A stretch of DNA of 64,000 nucleotides from the NCBI RefSeq assembly GCF_015645385.1, contig NZ_JADOET010000001.1:620001-684000 (forward strand). The letters run 5' to 3'. The notes beneath the pieces are model-generated. The model was not told where the DNA came from, ran no database searches, and saw only the letters and a program-made list of their open reading frames with translations. The stretch's first letter is position 1. Every line of letters starts with the position of its first letter. Both the position numbers and the translations under genes were made by a program. The DNA comes from Winogradskyella marina. GTDB lineage: Bacteria; Bacteroidota; Bacteroidia; Flavobacteriales; Flavobacteriaceae. This document shows, in pieces, positions 43,438 through 52,200 of the stretch.

Positions 43438-43524
43438 AAAAAGCCCATCCTAACCTTCCCAAAGGGAAGACACTTTATACTTTGTACTAATTACCTAATA
43501 CTCTTTTACTTCTTTGTCCAAACT

Positions 43525-43556
43525 AAAAAAGGTTCACCATTTTGGCAAACCTTTTA
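43525..43556. terminator. Terminator after thioredoxin gene
   Basis: AAAAGGTT (43527-43534) and AACCTTTT (43548-43555) close a hairpin with inner pairs CC/GG. On the minus strand TTTTTTAG follows. Confidence 0.75.
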
Positions 43557-43589
43557 TCATTTCTTTTAGAAACTTATTTCAAATCGTGA

Positions 43590-43907
43590 TTATAAAAGTC
43601 CGTCGATAGCGTCTGAGTATGCTTTTTTAGGTGCTACTCCAACTTGGCGACCAACAACTTCTCCACCTTGAAAAACCAAAACAGTAGGTATGTTTCTAAC
43701 ACCATATTTAGCAGCAAATTCTTGATTCGCATCAACATCTACTTTACCAACTATAGCTTTACCTTCGTATTCTGTACTGATTTCGTCAATGATTGGTCCA
43801 ACCATACGACAAGGTCCACACCAAGCAGCCCAAAAATCAACTACTACTGGCTTATCACTCTTTAATACTGTTTCTTCAAAATTTGCATCTGTTATTTCTA
43901 ATGCCAT
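43590..43907 (-). CDS. trxA: Thioredoxin
   Basis: A 105-residue cytosolic thioredoxin with the redox motif WAAWCGPCRMVGP, the buried Asp region (KPVVVDFWA) and the cis-Pro loop RNIPTVLVFQGGEVVGRQVG. It reduces disulfides in ribonucleotide reductase and other proteins. Single-gene unit; a -7 like TAATTTTG is at 43977-43970 upstream on the same strand, and a terminator follows. Confidence 0.96.
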   Translation of the reverse strand: MALEITDANFEETVLKSDKPVVVDFWAAWCGPCRMVGPIIDEISTEYEGKAIVGKVDVDANQEFAAKYGVRNIPTVLVFQGGEVVGRQVGVAPKKAYSDAIDGLL

Positions 43908-44052
43908 AATATTTATTTTTTTAATGTATTGTACTTCACTTTTCTTCTAACATAATTCCGTTAGAATTACAAAATTAGTCAAAATAATTGGCAAACCTTA
44001 CAAAGCCTGTATATGTTTTGGTTATAGCTTTATAGAGGACTTATATGTATTG

Positions 44053-44150
44053 GTTTTGGGGCGCAACCCAAAGGGTCAGGCTGTCCGTTATATCTTTTTT
44101 GCTTTTAATGGCAAAAAAGGATGCCACTTCCATCCTTTGCGCAAATTCAG
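44053..44150. repeat. Dispersed intergenic repeat (GGGCGCAACCCAAAGGG type)
   Basis: GGGGCGCAACCCAAAGGGTC followed by CAGGCTGTCCGTTATATC and a GCCAAAAAAGG-like block is, from memory, a repeat often found between genes in flavobacterial genomes. It accounts for most of the 300-bp gap between thioredoxin and the hydrolase. It ends near a CAAATTCAGGATA arm shared with 37800-37812. No gene is supported here. Confidence 0.45.
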
Positions 44151-44208
44151 GATAAAGACAAGCCTTTTCCTTTAATACGAACATTAAGTACGTCTCGCAT
44201 AAAGTCCT

Positions 44209-45177
44209 TTACTCTAAACCAGTCTTAGACAAAAATTCTAAAATGAGTTTTGCAATGTCTTTAGTCTTTTCTTCTGCCGCAAAATGCCCAGCATTCAATA
44301 AGTGTAATTCCGCATCAGGTAAATCTCTTAAATAAGCCTTTGCTCCATCAGCAGTAAACTTTAAATCCTTTTTGCCCCAAACAATTAAGGTTTTAGGTTG
44401 ATTTTCTCTCAACATCTTTTGCCATTTTGGATAACGTATTAAATTGGTATTATAATCCTGAAACAGTTGTACCTGAATTGCCCTGTCTTTCTCAGAGCTT
44501 AGAAATGCTAGATCATGCGTCCATGCATCCGGACTTTGTATATTGATATTTGAACTGTCTAAATCAAATAAGTATTGTTTGTTAATTATCGCGTCTTTAC
44601 CTGTAAGACTGTATAAGAAATCGTACTTAGCTTGTGAGGTATCGGTTTGTGCCGTTCTAAAAAAATCTTGCCGTTTAGGCGTTAAACCATCTAAATACGC
44701 ATTCGCATTCTGAACAATTAAAGCCTCAATCCGTTTGGGATTTTTCATCATCATTCGGTAACCCACGGGAGCACCAAAATCTTGCATATACATGACATAA
44801 TTCTTAATTTCAAGTGTATTGATTAGCTTCTCTGTATAATCCGCTAATAAATCAAACGTATACGTCGTATTACTTGGATTTAAATGCGTGCTATAACCCG
44901 AACCTAAATTATCTGGTGCAATCACATGATAATACATTGCCAACATAGGAATAAGATGCCTATACGAATGTGAAGACGATGGATAGCCATGAAGTAATAC
45001 AATTGTTGGTTTGCTTTTATCGCCTGCTTCTCTATAAAACAGTTTTACACTATCAATTTCCACATAATTATATGTCGTCGTTGGCGGTAAAAAGAATTGT
45101 TTTTTGGTGTCTTCTGAAGTATTTTGACAACCAAATAAAGACGCTATAATAATCAATGTTAGTGCAAATTGTTTCAT
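44209..45177 (-). CDS. Alpha/beta hydrolase lipoprotein (haloalkane dehalogenase/epoxide hydrolase-like)
   Basis: A 322-residue alpha/beta hydrolase with a lipoprotein signal (MKQFALTLIIIASLFGC). Motifs: VLLHGYPSSSHSYRHL (oxyanion HGxP), nucleophile Asp in YVMYMQDFGAPVGYRM, the acidic and His end LIVWGKKDLKF ... LNAGHFAAEEK. Asp as nucleophile in a QDFGAP context is typical of haloalkane dehalogenase/epoxide hydrolase relatives. The natural substrate is unknown. It is 9 bp downstream of a close paralogue (45187-46167), so the two are an operon formed by duplication. Confidence 0.85.
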   Translation of the reverse strand: MKQFALTLIIIASLFGCQNTSEDTKKQFFLPPTTTYNYVEIDSVKLFYREAGDKSKPTIVLLHGYPSSSHSYRHLIPMLAMYYHVIAPDNLGSGYSTHLNPSNTTYTFDLLADYTEKLINTLEIKNYVMYMQDFGAPVGYRMMMKNPKRIEALIVQNANAYLDGLTPKRQDFFRTAQTDTSQAKYDFLYSLTGKDAIINKQYLFDLDSSNINIQSPDAWTHDLAFLSSEKDRAIQVQLFQDYNTNLIRYPKWQKMLRENQPKTLIVWGKKDLKFTADGAKAYLRDLPDAELHLLNAGHFAAEEKTKDIAKLILEFLSKTGLE

Positions 45178-45186
45178 ACTTTATAT

Positions 45187-46167
45187 CTATTTATTCAGGT
45201 TTCTCATGAATACTCTCATATTTTCAATAATAGCATCCCCTTCTTCTTCCAATGCAAAATGGCCTGTGTCGTAAATATTATAATCAATGTCTTTTACATC
45301 TTTTTTAAACGCTTCGGATCCACTTTCAGGAAAAAACGCATCATTTTTACCCCAAACTATTAATAATGGAGGTTGGTGATCTCTTAAATATTGCTGCCAT
45401 TTTGGGTATAATTTTACGTTATTCTGATAATCGTAAAACAAATCTAAATTTACAGCATGTGCGTTAGGTCTAGAGAGCCTTAAATAATCTAAATTGTAAG
45501 TATCCGGATCTACAGTTTCAGTATCTCTAACTCCATGAGTGTATTGCCATTTTAAACCTTCTAAAGAAAATGCAGGCAATAGCGCCGCTTCCGTTTCTTT
45601 AGTTCTATGTTTCCAAAGTGCTTTTATGCCAGCCCAAGCCTCACCTAAACCTTCTTCATAAGCATTACCGTTTTGGTTAATGATGGCTGTAATTCGTTCA
45701 GGATGCGCAGTAGCTAAACGAAATCCAATAGGAGCGCCATAATCTTGAATCATTATAGCATAAGAATTAATATTTTTTTGCTCTAAAAAGGACTCCATCG
45801 TAGTCGCAATATTATCAAATGTGTAAGTAAACGTGTCCACGTCTGGAAAATCACTGTTCCCAAAACCAGGATAATCAGGAGCAATTAAATGAAACTCGTT
45901 AGATAATTGTGCTAACACTTTTCTATATTGATACGATGATGCAGGAAAACCATGAAGTAAAACGATAGTCGGATTTTTAGGATCACCAGCTTCTCTATAG
46001 GCAATGTTAATTCCATTAACCTCTAATGTTTTATATTTTAATGTTGATTTTTCACTTGTTACCTTAGATGTTCTTGCTTTAGAAACACGATATGTTTCTG
46101 ATGTTACCTCCTCTTTACAAGAAAAAAACAATAAAACAATACTTAAGATTAGGACTAAATTTTTCAT
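45187..46167 (-). CDS. Alpha/beta hydrolase lipoprotein, paralogue of the downstream gene
   Basis: A 326-residue lipoprotein (MKNLVLILSIVLLFFSC) with the same fold and motifs as its neighbour: VLLHGFPASSYQYRKV, nucleophile Asp in YAIMIQDYGAPIGFRLA, LLIVWGKNDAFFPESG and DTGHFALEEEG. Both are anchored outside the cytoplasm. A 19-bp palindrome (46188-46206) lies just before its start and may be an operator for the pair. Substrate unknown. Confidence 0.85.
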   Translation of the reverse strand: MKNLVLILSIVLLFFSCKEEVTSETYRVSKARTSKVTSEKSTLKYKTLEVNGINIAYREAGDPKNPTIVLLHGFPASSYQYRKVLAQLSNEFHLIAPDYPGFGNSDFPDVDTFTYTFDNIATTMESFLEQKNINSYAIMIQDYGAPIGFRLATAHPERITAIINQNGNAYEEGLGEAWAGIKALWKHRTKETEAALLPAFSLEGLKWQYTHGVRDTETVDPDTYNLDYLRLSRPNAHAVNLDLFYDYQNNVKLYPKWQQYLRDHQPPLLIVWGKNDAFFPESGSEAFKKDVKDIDYNIYDTGHFALEEEGDAIIENMRVFMRNLNK

Positions 46168-46187
46168 AGTTTGAATTCAAATTTAAA

Positions 46188-46206
46188 TCTCAAAATAATT
46201 TTGAGA
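46188..46206. promoter_or_regulatory. Perfect palindrome upstream of alpha/beta hydrolase pair
   Basis: TCTCAAAAT-A-ATTTTGAGA has 9-bp arms around one base and sits 21 bp before the start codon at 46167. It is too A+T-rich and lacks a T-run to be a good terminator, so an operator is more likely. Confidence 0.45.
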
Positions 46207-46220
46207 CTTATAAAACAGAA

Positions 46221-46254
46221 AAGCCATAACCGAAATGAGTTACGATTATGGCTT
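46221..46254 (-). terminator. Terminator after SDR gene
   Basis: AAGCCATAA (46221-46229) / TTATGGCTT (46246-46254), with TTTTCTGTTTT after it on the minus strand. Confidence 0.75.
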
Positions 46255-46273
46255 CATAATTATTTTTAGGTTT

Positions 46274-47020
46274 TTAATTTCTACCAGCCATAACACCTCC
46301 ATCGGTATCCCAAATGGCACCTGTTACCCAAGCAGCCTTGTCTGACAATAAAAAGATAATACTATTGGCAACATCTTCCGACTCACCAAAACGACCTATT
46401 GGATGAAAACCATTAAAACCAACTAAGGCTTCTTTGGCTGCTGCTTCACCTCCAAAAACACCATGATAAACAGGCGTATTGACTAAGGCAGGAGACACGG
46501 CGTTCACACGAATATTATCTTCTGCTAATTCCATTGCTAAATGTTGTGTTAGCGAATGTAAACCTGCTTTCTGCATAGAATAGGCTGTAGAAGGTGTTGC
46601 TTTTACAGCTTGTTTTGCCCACATAGAACCGACGTTTACGATAGAACCACCTTGAGTCGCTTTCATTTTTTTAGCAGCACTTTGTGTGATAAAAAAGAAG
46701 CCTCTGTTTAAATCTAAATACGAATTGTAGTCTTCCATCGTATGATCTAAAAAAGGTTTAGGACCAAAAATCCCTGAAGCGTTTACCAAATAGTCTAAGT
46801 TATCTAAGTCTTCAATTTTAGCGATTAAAGCATCCACGTCTGTTGTACTAGAGATGTTTGCTGTGTGTTTCACTAAGTTTGGTGCGTCTGCAATTTTATC
46901 CGTATTTCTACCTACAATATGTACGGTTGCTCCACCTTCTAATAAGGCGTTTGTAGTGGCATTACCTATGCCACTTGTTCCTCCAATGACTAAGGCTACT
47001 TTGTTTTCAAATTCTTTCAT
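46274..47020 (-). CDS. SDR-family oxidoreductase
   Basis: A 248-residue classical short-chain dehydrogenase. It has the NAD(P) site [30 protein letters not shown] in place of NNAG, Ser in SIVNVGSMW, the YSMQKAG catalytic Tyr-Lys, and a C-terminal [15 protein letters not shown]. Cofactor after strand 2 is GRNTDKI, so NADPH is likely. Its promoter carries a palindrome identical in core to that before the adjacent TetR gene, so it is the probable target of that repressor. The substrate is not indicated. Confidence 0.9.
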   Translation of the reverse strand: MKEFENKVALVIGGTSGIGNATTNALLEGGATVHIVGRNTDKIADAPNLVKHTANISSTTDVDALIAKIEDLDNLDYLVNASGIFGPKPFLDHTMEDYNSYLDLNRGFFFITQSAAKKMKATQGGSIVNVGSMWAKQAVKATPSTAYSMQKAGLHSLTQHLAMELAEDNIRVNAVSPALVNTPVYHGVFGGEAAAKEALVGFNGFHPIGRFGESEDVANSIIFLLSDKAAWVTGAIWDTDGGVMAGRN

Positions 47021-47048
47021 TTTATTTTTTTATTTAAGTATTAAAATT

Positions 47049-47066
47049 AGACAGACAAGTCTGTCT
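47049..47066. promoter_or_regulatory. TetR operator upstream of SDR gene
   Basis: AGACAGAC-AA-GTCTGTCT has perfect 8-bp arms and lies 29 bp before the SDR start, adjacent to a -7 like TAATTTTA (47049-47042, minus strand). The core recurs before tetR at 47676-47693. Confidence 0.75.
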
Positions 47067-47084
47067 TTGTTTGTTCAAATTTTT

Positions 47085-47648
47085 TTAGGCTATTATTTTT
47101 TCACATAAATTTTTAGACTCCATAATAGGCCAATCCTCTTGATGCAAGTGACTTTCTCCTACGGCACTTTCGTAGAGTAAATAAATCTGTCTTGCGAGTG
47201 AATTTACTTGCGCACTTTTCACTTGTTCTAAATTATTAGCAATCAATTTTGCTATGATGGCAATAAAATCATTTTTTTGTGATTGAATCTCATTCCGGAT
47301 CATCTCATTATCTTTTGGAATTTCCGAAACGGTTTTAATACACCAACAGCCATTAAAATCTTTATCTTGATAAAACAGTTGAAGGAAATCGAATATCGCT
47401 AAAATCTGATCTTTCCCTTTTGGCTTAGACGTTGTAAACGTTTCAAAATCCCCTAAAAAATTGATGTTCTTGTACTGAAGATACGCCAGACAAATCTCTT
47501 CTTTAGATTTAAAATGATTATATAATGTTGCCTTAGCAATTCCTGCTTCGGCAATAATTTGATTGATACCTGTAGAATTATACCCATTCTTATAAAATAA
47601 AAATGAGGCCGTTTCTGTAATTCTATGTTTTACTTCGGCATGTTTCAT
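47085..47648 (-). CDS. TetR/AcrR-family transcriptional regulator
   Basis: A 187-residue regulator. The N-terminal helix-turn-helix is classical (RITETASFLFYKNGYNSTGINQIIAEAGIAKATLYNHFKSKEEI). The C-terminal ligand domain is of the TetR_C type seen in AcrR/YcdC relatives (WCIKTVSEIPKDNEMIRNEI). It is followed by the SDR gene on the same strand. Matching palindromes in both promoters support control of itself and of the SDR gene. The -7 element lies 4 nt from the start codon, so the mRNA may be leaderless. Confidence 0.92.
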   Translation of the reverse strand: MKHAEVKHRITETASFLFYKNGYNSTGINQIIAEAGIAKATLYNHFKSKEEICLAYLQYKNINFLGDFETFTTSKPKGKDQILAIFDFLQLFYQDKDFNGCWCIKTVSEIPKDNEMIRNEIQSQKNDFIAIIAKLIANNLEQVKSAQVNSLARQIYLLYESAVGESHLHQEDWPIMESKNLCEKIIA

Positions 47649-47652
47649 GATG

Positions 47653-47693
47653 CAAATATATAAACTATTTTTTAAAAACAGACAAGTCTGTCT
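47653..47693 (-). promoter_or_regulatory. tetR promoter with operator
   Basis: A TATATTTG -7 element (47660-47653) ends 4 nt before the ATG at 47648. The palindrome ACAGAC-AA-GTCTGT (47678-47691; one mismatch in the outer bases of the 8-bp arms) covers the -33 region. Repressor binding here would block polymerase. Confidence 0.7.
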
Positions 47694-47787
47694 ATTTTTT
47701 TTTATTTTAAAGACTTAGACATCTATTTAATACCTGAAAATCAAGTCCTTTAGCCCTAGAATAAATTCAATGATAAGTAGTGAGACA

Positions 47788-48363
47788 TCAGAGTTTAGAT
47801 TTAATCCTACTCAAAGTTTCTTGTGAAATATTAATATAAGATGCTACTATTTTGTTAGGTAACCGTTTAACAATATTAGGATTAACCTTAAATAACTGCT
47901 TATAGCGCTCTGAAGCATCTAGCGTGGTAAATGATAATAGTCTTTTTGAATTATTTACATAGGCTTTTTCCAAATAGACACTATAAAAATCTTTCCATTT
48001 AGGTACGATGGTCATCAGATGTCTAAAGTCATCGTGGGAAATGTATAAAAGTTCACTGTTTTCGATAACCTGAATCGTTTCTTGCGCAGGTTCGTTTGTT
48101 ATAAAACTAACCAATTCGGTTGCAAATTGATTTTCGAATGCAATATACCGTGTGATATCTTTACCATGCTCATCAATATAATACAACCTTAGACAGCCTT
48201 TTTTAACAAAATAACTTACCTGACTATTTTTGCCATGAGCTAGTAAAATGTCTTTTTTATTCTTCTTAATGGTTTTAAAATAAGACAGCACAATTTTTAA
48301 ATCGGCATCCTTAATATCTATATTCTTTTTTATAAAATTAGTAAGTTCAATATCGTTTTTCAT
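47788..48363 (-). CDS. Crp/Fnr-family transcriptional regulator
   Basis: A 191-residue protein with a cyclic-nucleotide-binding beta-roll (ILLAHGKNSQVSYFVKKGCLRLYYIDEHGKDITRYIAFENQF) and a short C-terminal helix-turn-helix (PNKIVASYINISQETLSRIKSKL). The phosphate-binding cassette residues of true cAMP receptors are not evident. Bacteroidota have many such cNMP-fold regulators of unknown ligand. Its start codon abuts the ribB stop without a gap, so the two are co-transcribed. Confidence 0.9.
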   Translation of the reverse strand: MKNDIELTNFIKKNIDIKDADLKIVLSYFKTIKKNKKDILLAHGKNSQVSYFVKKGCLRLYYIDEHGKDITRYIAFENQFATELVSFITNEPAQETIQVIENSELLYISHDDFRHLMTIVPKWKDFYSVYLEKAYVNNSKRLLSFTTLDASERYKQLFKVNPNIVKRLPNKIVASYINISQETLSRIKSKL

Positions 48364-49026
48364 TTAGTTGTAATCTCTCACAAATTTACGATAATGAACA
48401 ATATCCTGAATTGATAGAACCATCAAGTTATGTGTAAATGCAAAGTCGGTAATAGTATCCATTTTTGCCATTGTACCGTCGTCGTTCATTAATTCACACA
48501 GTACGGCCTCTGGTTTTAACCCGGCTAATTTCATTAAATCTACACTGCCTTCTGTATGTCCATTTCTTTCAAGAACCCCATTATTATTCGCTCTTAACGG
48601 AAAGATATGACCAGGTTTTGCCAAATCCCTACTTGTAGCACCCTCATGAGAAGCTACTTTGATTGTTTGCAATCTATCTTTAGCCGAAACTCCTGTTGTA
48701 ACCCCTTCCTTAGCCTCGATTGAGATGGTAAAAGGCGTTTGAAAACTACTGGTATTTTCTTTTACCATATAAGGTAACTTAAGCGCATCTGCTTTTTCAT
48801 TGGTTAAGCACAGACATACAATACCACTGCATTTACGAATCATAAGGGCCATTTGTTCGTTTGTCATGTGGTGCGCTGAGAATATTAAATCACCTTCGTT
48901 TTCTCTGTTTTCATCATCCATTAAGATAATGCCATTGCCATTTCTGAGGTGTTCGATAGCTTTTTCTATGCGTTCTTGAGCGTTGTTACCAAAAATTTTT
49001 AATCTATCTAATTCTGTAAGTACCAT
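48364..49026 (-). CDS. ribB: 3,4-dihydroxy-2-butanone-4-phosphate synthase
   Basis: A 220-residue RibB, which turns ribulose 5-phosphate into the four-carbon precursor of riboflavin. Motifs: [13 protein letters not shown] (metal and catalytic acid loop), [50 protein letters not shown]. It is a stand-alone RibB without the GTP cyclohydrolase II domain found in RibBA. No FMN riboswitch is seen upstream. A -7 element TAGTTTTG is at 49059-49052 (minus strand). Confidence 0.95.
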   Translation of the reverse strand: MVLTELDRLKIFGNNAQERIEKAIEHLRNGNGIILMDDENRENEGDLIFSAHHMTNEQMALMIRKCSGIVCLCLTNEKADALKLPYMVKENTSSFQTPFTISIEAKEGVTTGVSAKDRLQTIKVASHEGATSRDLAKPGHIFPLRANNNGVLERNGHTEGSVDLMKLAGLKPEAVLCELMNDDGTMAKMDTITDFAFTHNLMVLSIQDIVHYRKFVRDYN

Positions 49027-49051
49027 TATTTAATTCTGATTAAGTTGGGCA

Positions 49052-49059
49052 CAAAACTA
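49052..49059 (-). promoter_or_regulatory. -7 element of ribB
   Basis: TAGTTTTG on the minus strand, 25 bp before the ribB ATG, matches TAnnTTTG. No strong -33 at 19 bp was found. Confidence 0.4.
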
Positions 49060-49249
49060 GTGTCGGCTCAAATTAAACTATTTGATCTATGTCAATAAAT
49101 TTATTTAAATAAAACCTATTGGTTTGGTTTTAGATAATAAAAAAAAATCGGAGTCTGAAGAGAAACACGCAAGCTATTTATCACAAACATAGGTATCGTA
49201 TCGGATTTACCAATCTTCTTTTTATTGTTCAAATTCTCAAAGAAACTTT

Positions 49250-52200
49250 CTAATTCAACTTATACATGATATCATTCTCCTTTAAACTATTTAAGAGCTG
49301 TTGCGAAATCTTGACTTTATTTTTTCGACTTGGCATCTGTACTTTTATTTTTTCAGCATTATCATACACCACAAAATTTAAGGTTTGATTGCCTTCGTGG
49401 AACTTTATTAAATCATATAACACAGAAACTGTTTCTCGCTCTAAATCCCTAATATTAAGCTGAATGGACAATTTTTTAGCATAGGTATCCATCACATCAT
49501 GCAACAACTGGAAACTATTAAACTGAATCCTAGGATCCCCTTTTTTTCCGGTGTCCCTGTTTACCCAACCTTCACGAACAAAAGCGCGTACATACACGAA
49601 TGAATTAATCACAAAGAAGTGTCTAAACTTAAGATAATCTTCCCCAAAAATGCGGAATTCAAAACTATCAGTATAATCTTCTATTGTGAAAATCGCCCAA
49701 CCTTTCCCTTGTTTACTCACGCGATGTTGTACATCTGTAACCACACCTCCAAACGTAACTTCTTTATTGACAATAGCTTCTAAATTATTAAAATGTGCAA
49801 CCACTCCGTTACAAAACGTTTTCATTTCAATTGAAAAATCATCGAGTGGATGACCAGAAATATAAATCCCTACAACTTCTCGCTCTCGAGATAATTTTTC
49901 CATCGTTCCCCAATCTTCACATGGTGGTACAATCGGCTCTGCAATCTGAACATCACTGGCTTCACCAAACAAACTGACTTGCGCCGAATTTTCATTTTCT
50001 TGATGCTTAGCACCATATTTAACCGCTTTTTCTAAAAAGGTAATACCATCACCATCATGTGCAAAATATTGTGCTCTATGGGTTTCTGGCCAACAGTCAA
50101 AACCGCCTGCATTGGCTAAACCTTCAAAAGCTTTTTTGTTGGCTGCTCGTAAATCGATACGCTTCGCCAAATCGAAAATGGATTTATAATGACCATCTTC
50201 TTTTCGGTTTTCAACGATGGTTTTTACAGCTCCATGTCCTACTCCTTTTATCGCTCCCATTCCAAACCGAACCGCATTGTCTTTATTTACCGAAAACTTA
50301 TAGAAACTCTCGTTAACACTCGGTCCTAACACTGGTAATCTCATCCGTTTACATTCTTCCATAAAGAAGGTTACGGATTTAATATCATTCATATTATTAG
50401 ATAAAACCGCAGCCATATATTCTGCTGGATAATGCGCTTTTAAATACGCCGTTTGGTAAGCAATCCATGCATAACAAGTAGAGTGTGATTTATTAAAAGC
50501 ATAACTGGCGAAGGCTTCCCAATCCTTCCAGATTTTTTCGAGTTTTTTAGCGTCTAGACCTTTGGCACTCGCTTGCTCAATAAATTTTGGTTTCATCTTA
50601 TCCAAAACCGCAATCTGCTTTTTACCCATGGCCTTTCTCAAAACATCGGCTTCACCTTTTGTAAAATCTGCCAATTTTTGAGACAACAACATCACTTGCT
50701 CTTGATAAACCGTAATACCATACGTTTCTTGAAGGTACTCCTCCATTTCTGGTAAATCGTACACAATCTCTTCATCACCATGTTTTCGCGCAATAAAACT
50801 TGGAATATATTCCATTGGACCAGGACGATATAAAGCATTCATGGCAATTAAATCATCAAAAACCGTAGGCTTAAGATTCTTCATGTGTTTTTGCATACCA
50901 GGCGATTCATACTGAAAGACACCAACGGTTTCACCACGTTGAAATAATTCGTACGTTTTTACATCATCGAGCGGAAAACTATCGGGGTCTAAATCAATGT
51001 CGTGCTTCGCCTTTACAATCTTAACCGTATCCTTAATTAAAGTCAAGGTTTTTAAGCCCAAGAAATCCATTTTCAATAACCCTGCACTTTCAACGACAGA
51101 GTTATCAAATTGTGTGACATATAAATCGGAATCTTTCGCTAAGGAAACGGGAACATAATTGGTGATATCACCTGGTGTGATAATGACTCCACAAGCATGA
51201 ATTCCTGTATTACGAACCGATCCTTCCAAGATTCTAGCTTGGTTGATGGTTTCGGCTTGCAAATCGTCTCCATCAGAAATATTTAAAAGCTCATTAATTT
51301 TCTCTAAATCTTCGGCTCTAAATTTACTGGCCAATTCTTTTTCCGAAAGTCCAAAAATCTTTCCGAGTTTGGACATCAACGGAATTAATTTCGCAATATG
51401 ATCGGCTTCATTAAGCGGTAAATCTAAAACTCTGGCCGTATCTCTAATCGAAGATTTTGCAGCCATCGTTCCGTAAGTAATAATCTGAGCCACTTGATTA
51501 GCCCCATATTTTTCGATCACATAATCCATAACACGACCACGACCTTCATCATCAAAATCGATATCGATATCGGGCATACTCACACGGTCTGGATTAAGGA
51601 AACGCTCAAAAAGTAAATCGTACTTAATCGGGTCTATATTGGTAATCCACAAGCAATAAGCCACCACAGAACCTGCTGCCGAACCACGACCAGGACCAAC
51701 GGAAACGTCCATGTTTCGGGCTTCGCGAATAAAATCCTCAACAATTAAGAAGTAACCTGGATATCCTGTGTTTTCAATAACGCTCAACTCAAAATCGAGA
51801 CGTTCTTTTATTTCTGGCGTGATTTCACCATAGCGGATTTCTGCACCTTTGTAAGTTAAATGCTTTAGAAACGCATTCTCACCACGTTTACCACCATCAG
51901 CTTCATCTTCTTTGTGTTTAAATTCTTCTGGAATATTGAAAGCAGGCAATAAGACATCTCGAGCCAACTCATAAGGTTCAATTTTATCGACGACTTCTTG
52001 GATATTCACAATGGCTTCAGGCACATCTCTAAACAAAGCCTTCATTTCCTCCGAAGACTTAAAATAGTATTCCTGATTTGGCAAACCGTAGCGATAACCA
52101 CGACCACGACCAATTGGTGTGGCTTGTTTTTCGCCATCTTTTACACACAATAAAATATCGTGCGCATTAGCATTTTCTTGGTCAACATAATAGGTATTGT

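Noticed and set aside
49027..49249. FMN riboswitch upstream of ribB
   Set aside because: The conserved FMN-aptamer blocks (AGGG, GGATGC, GGAGA type) are not present; only a -7 element and a weak hairpin are seen.
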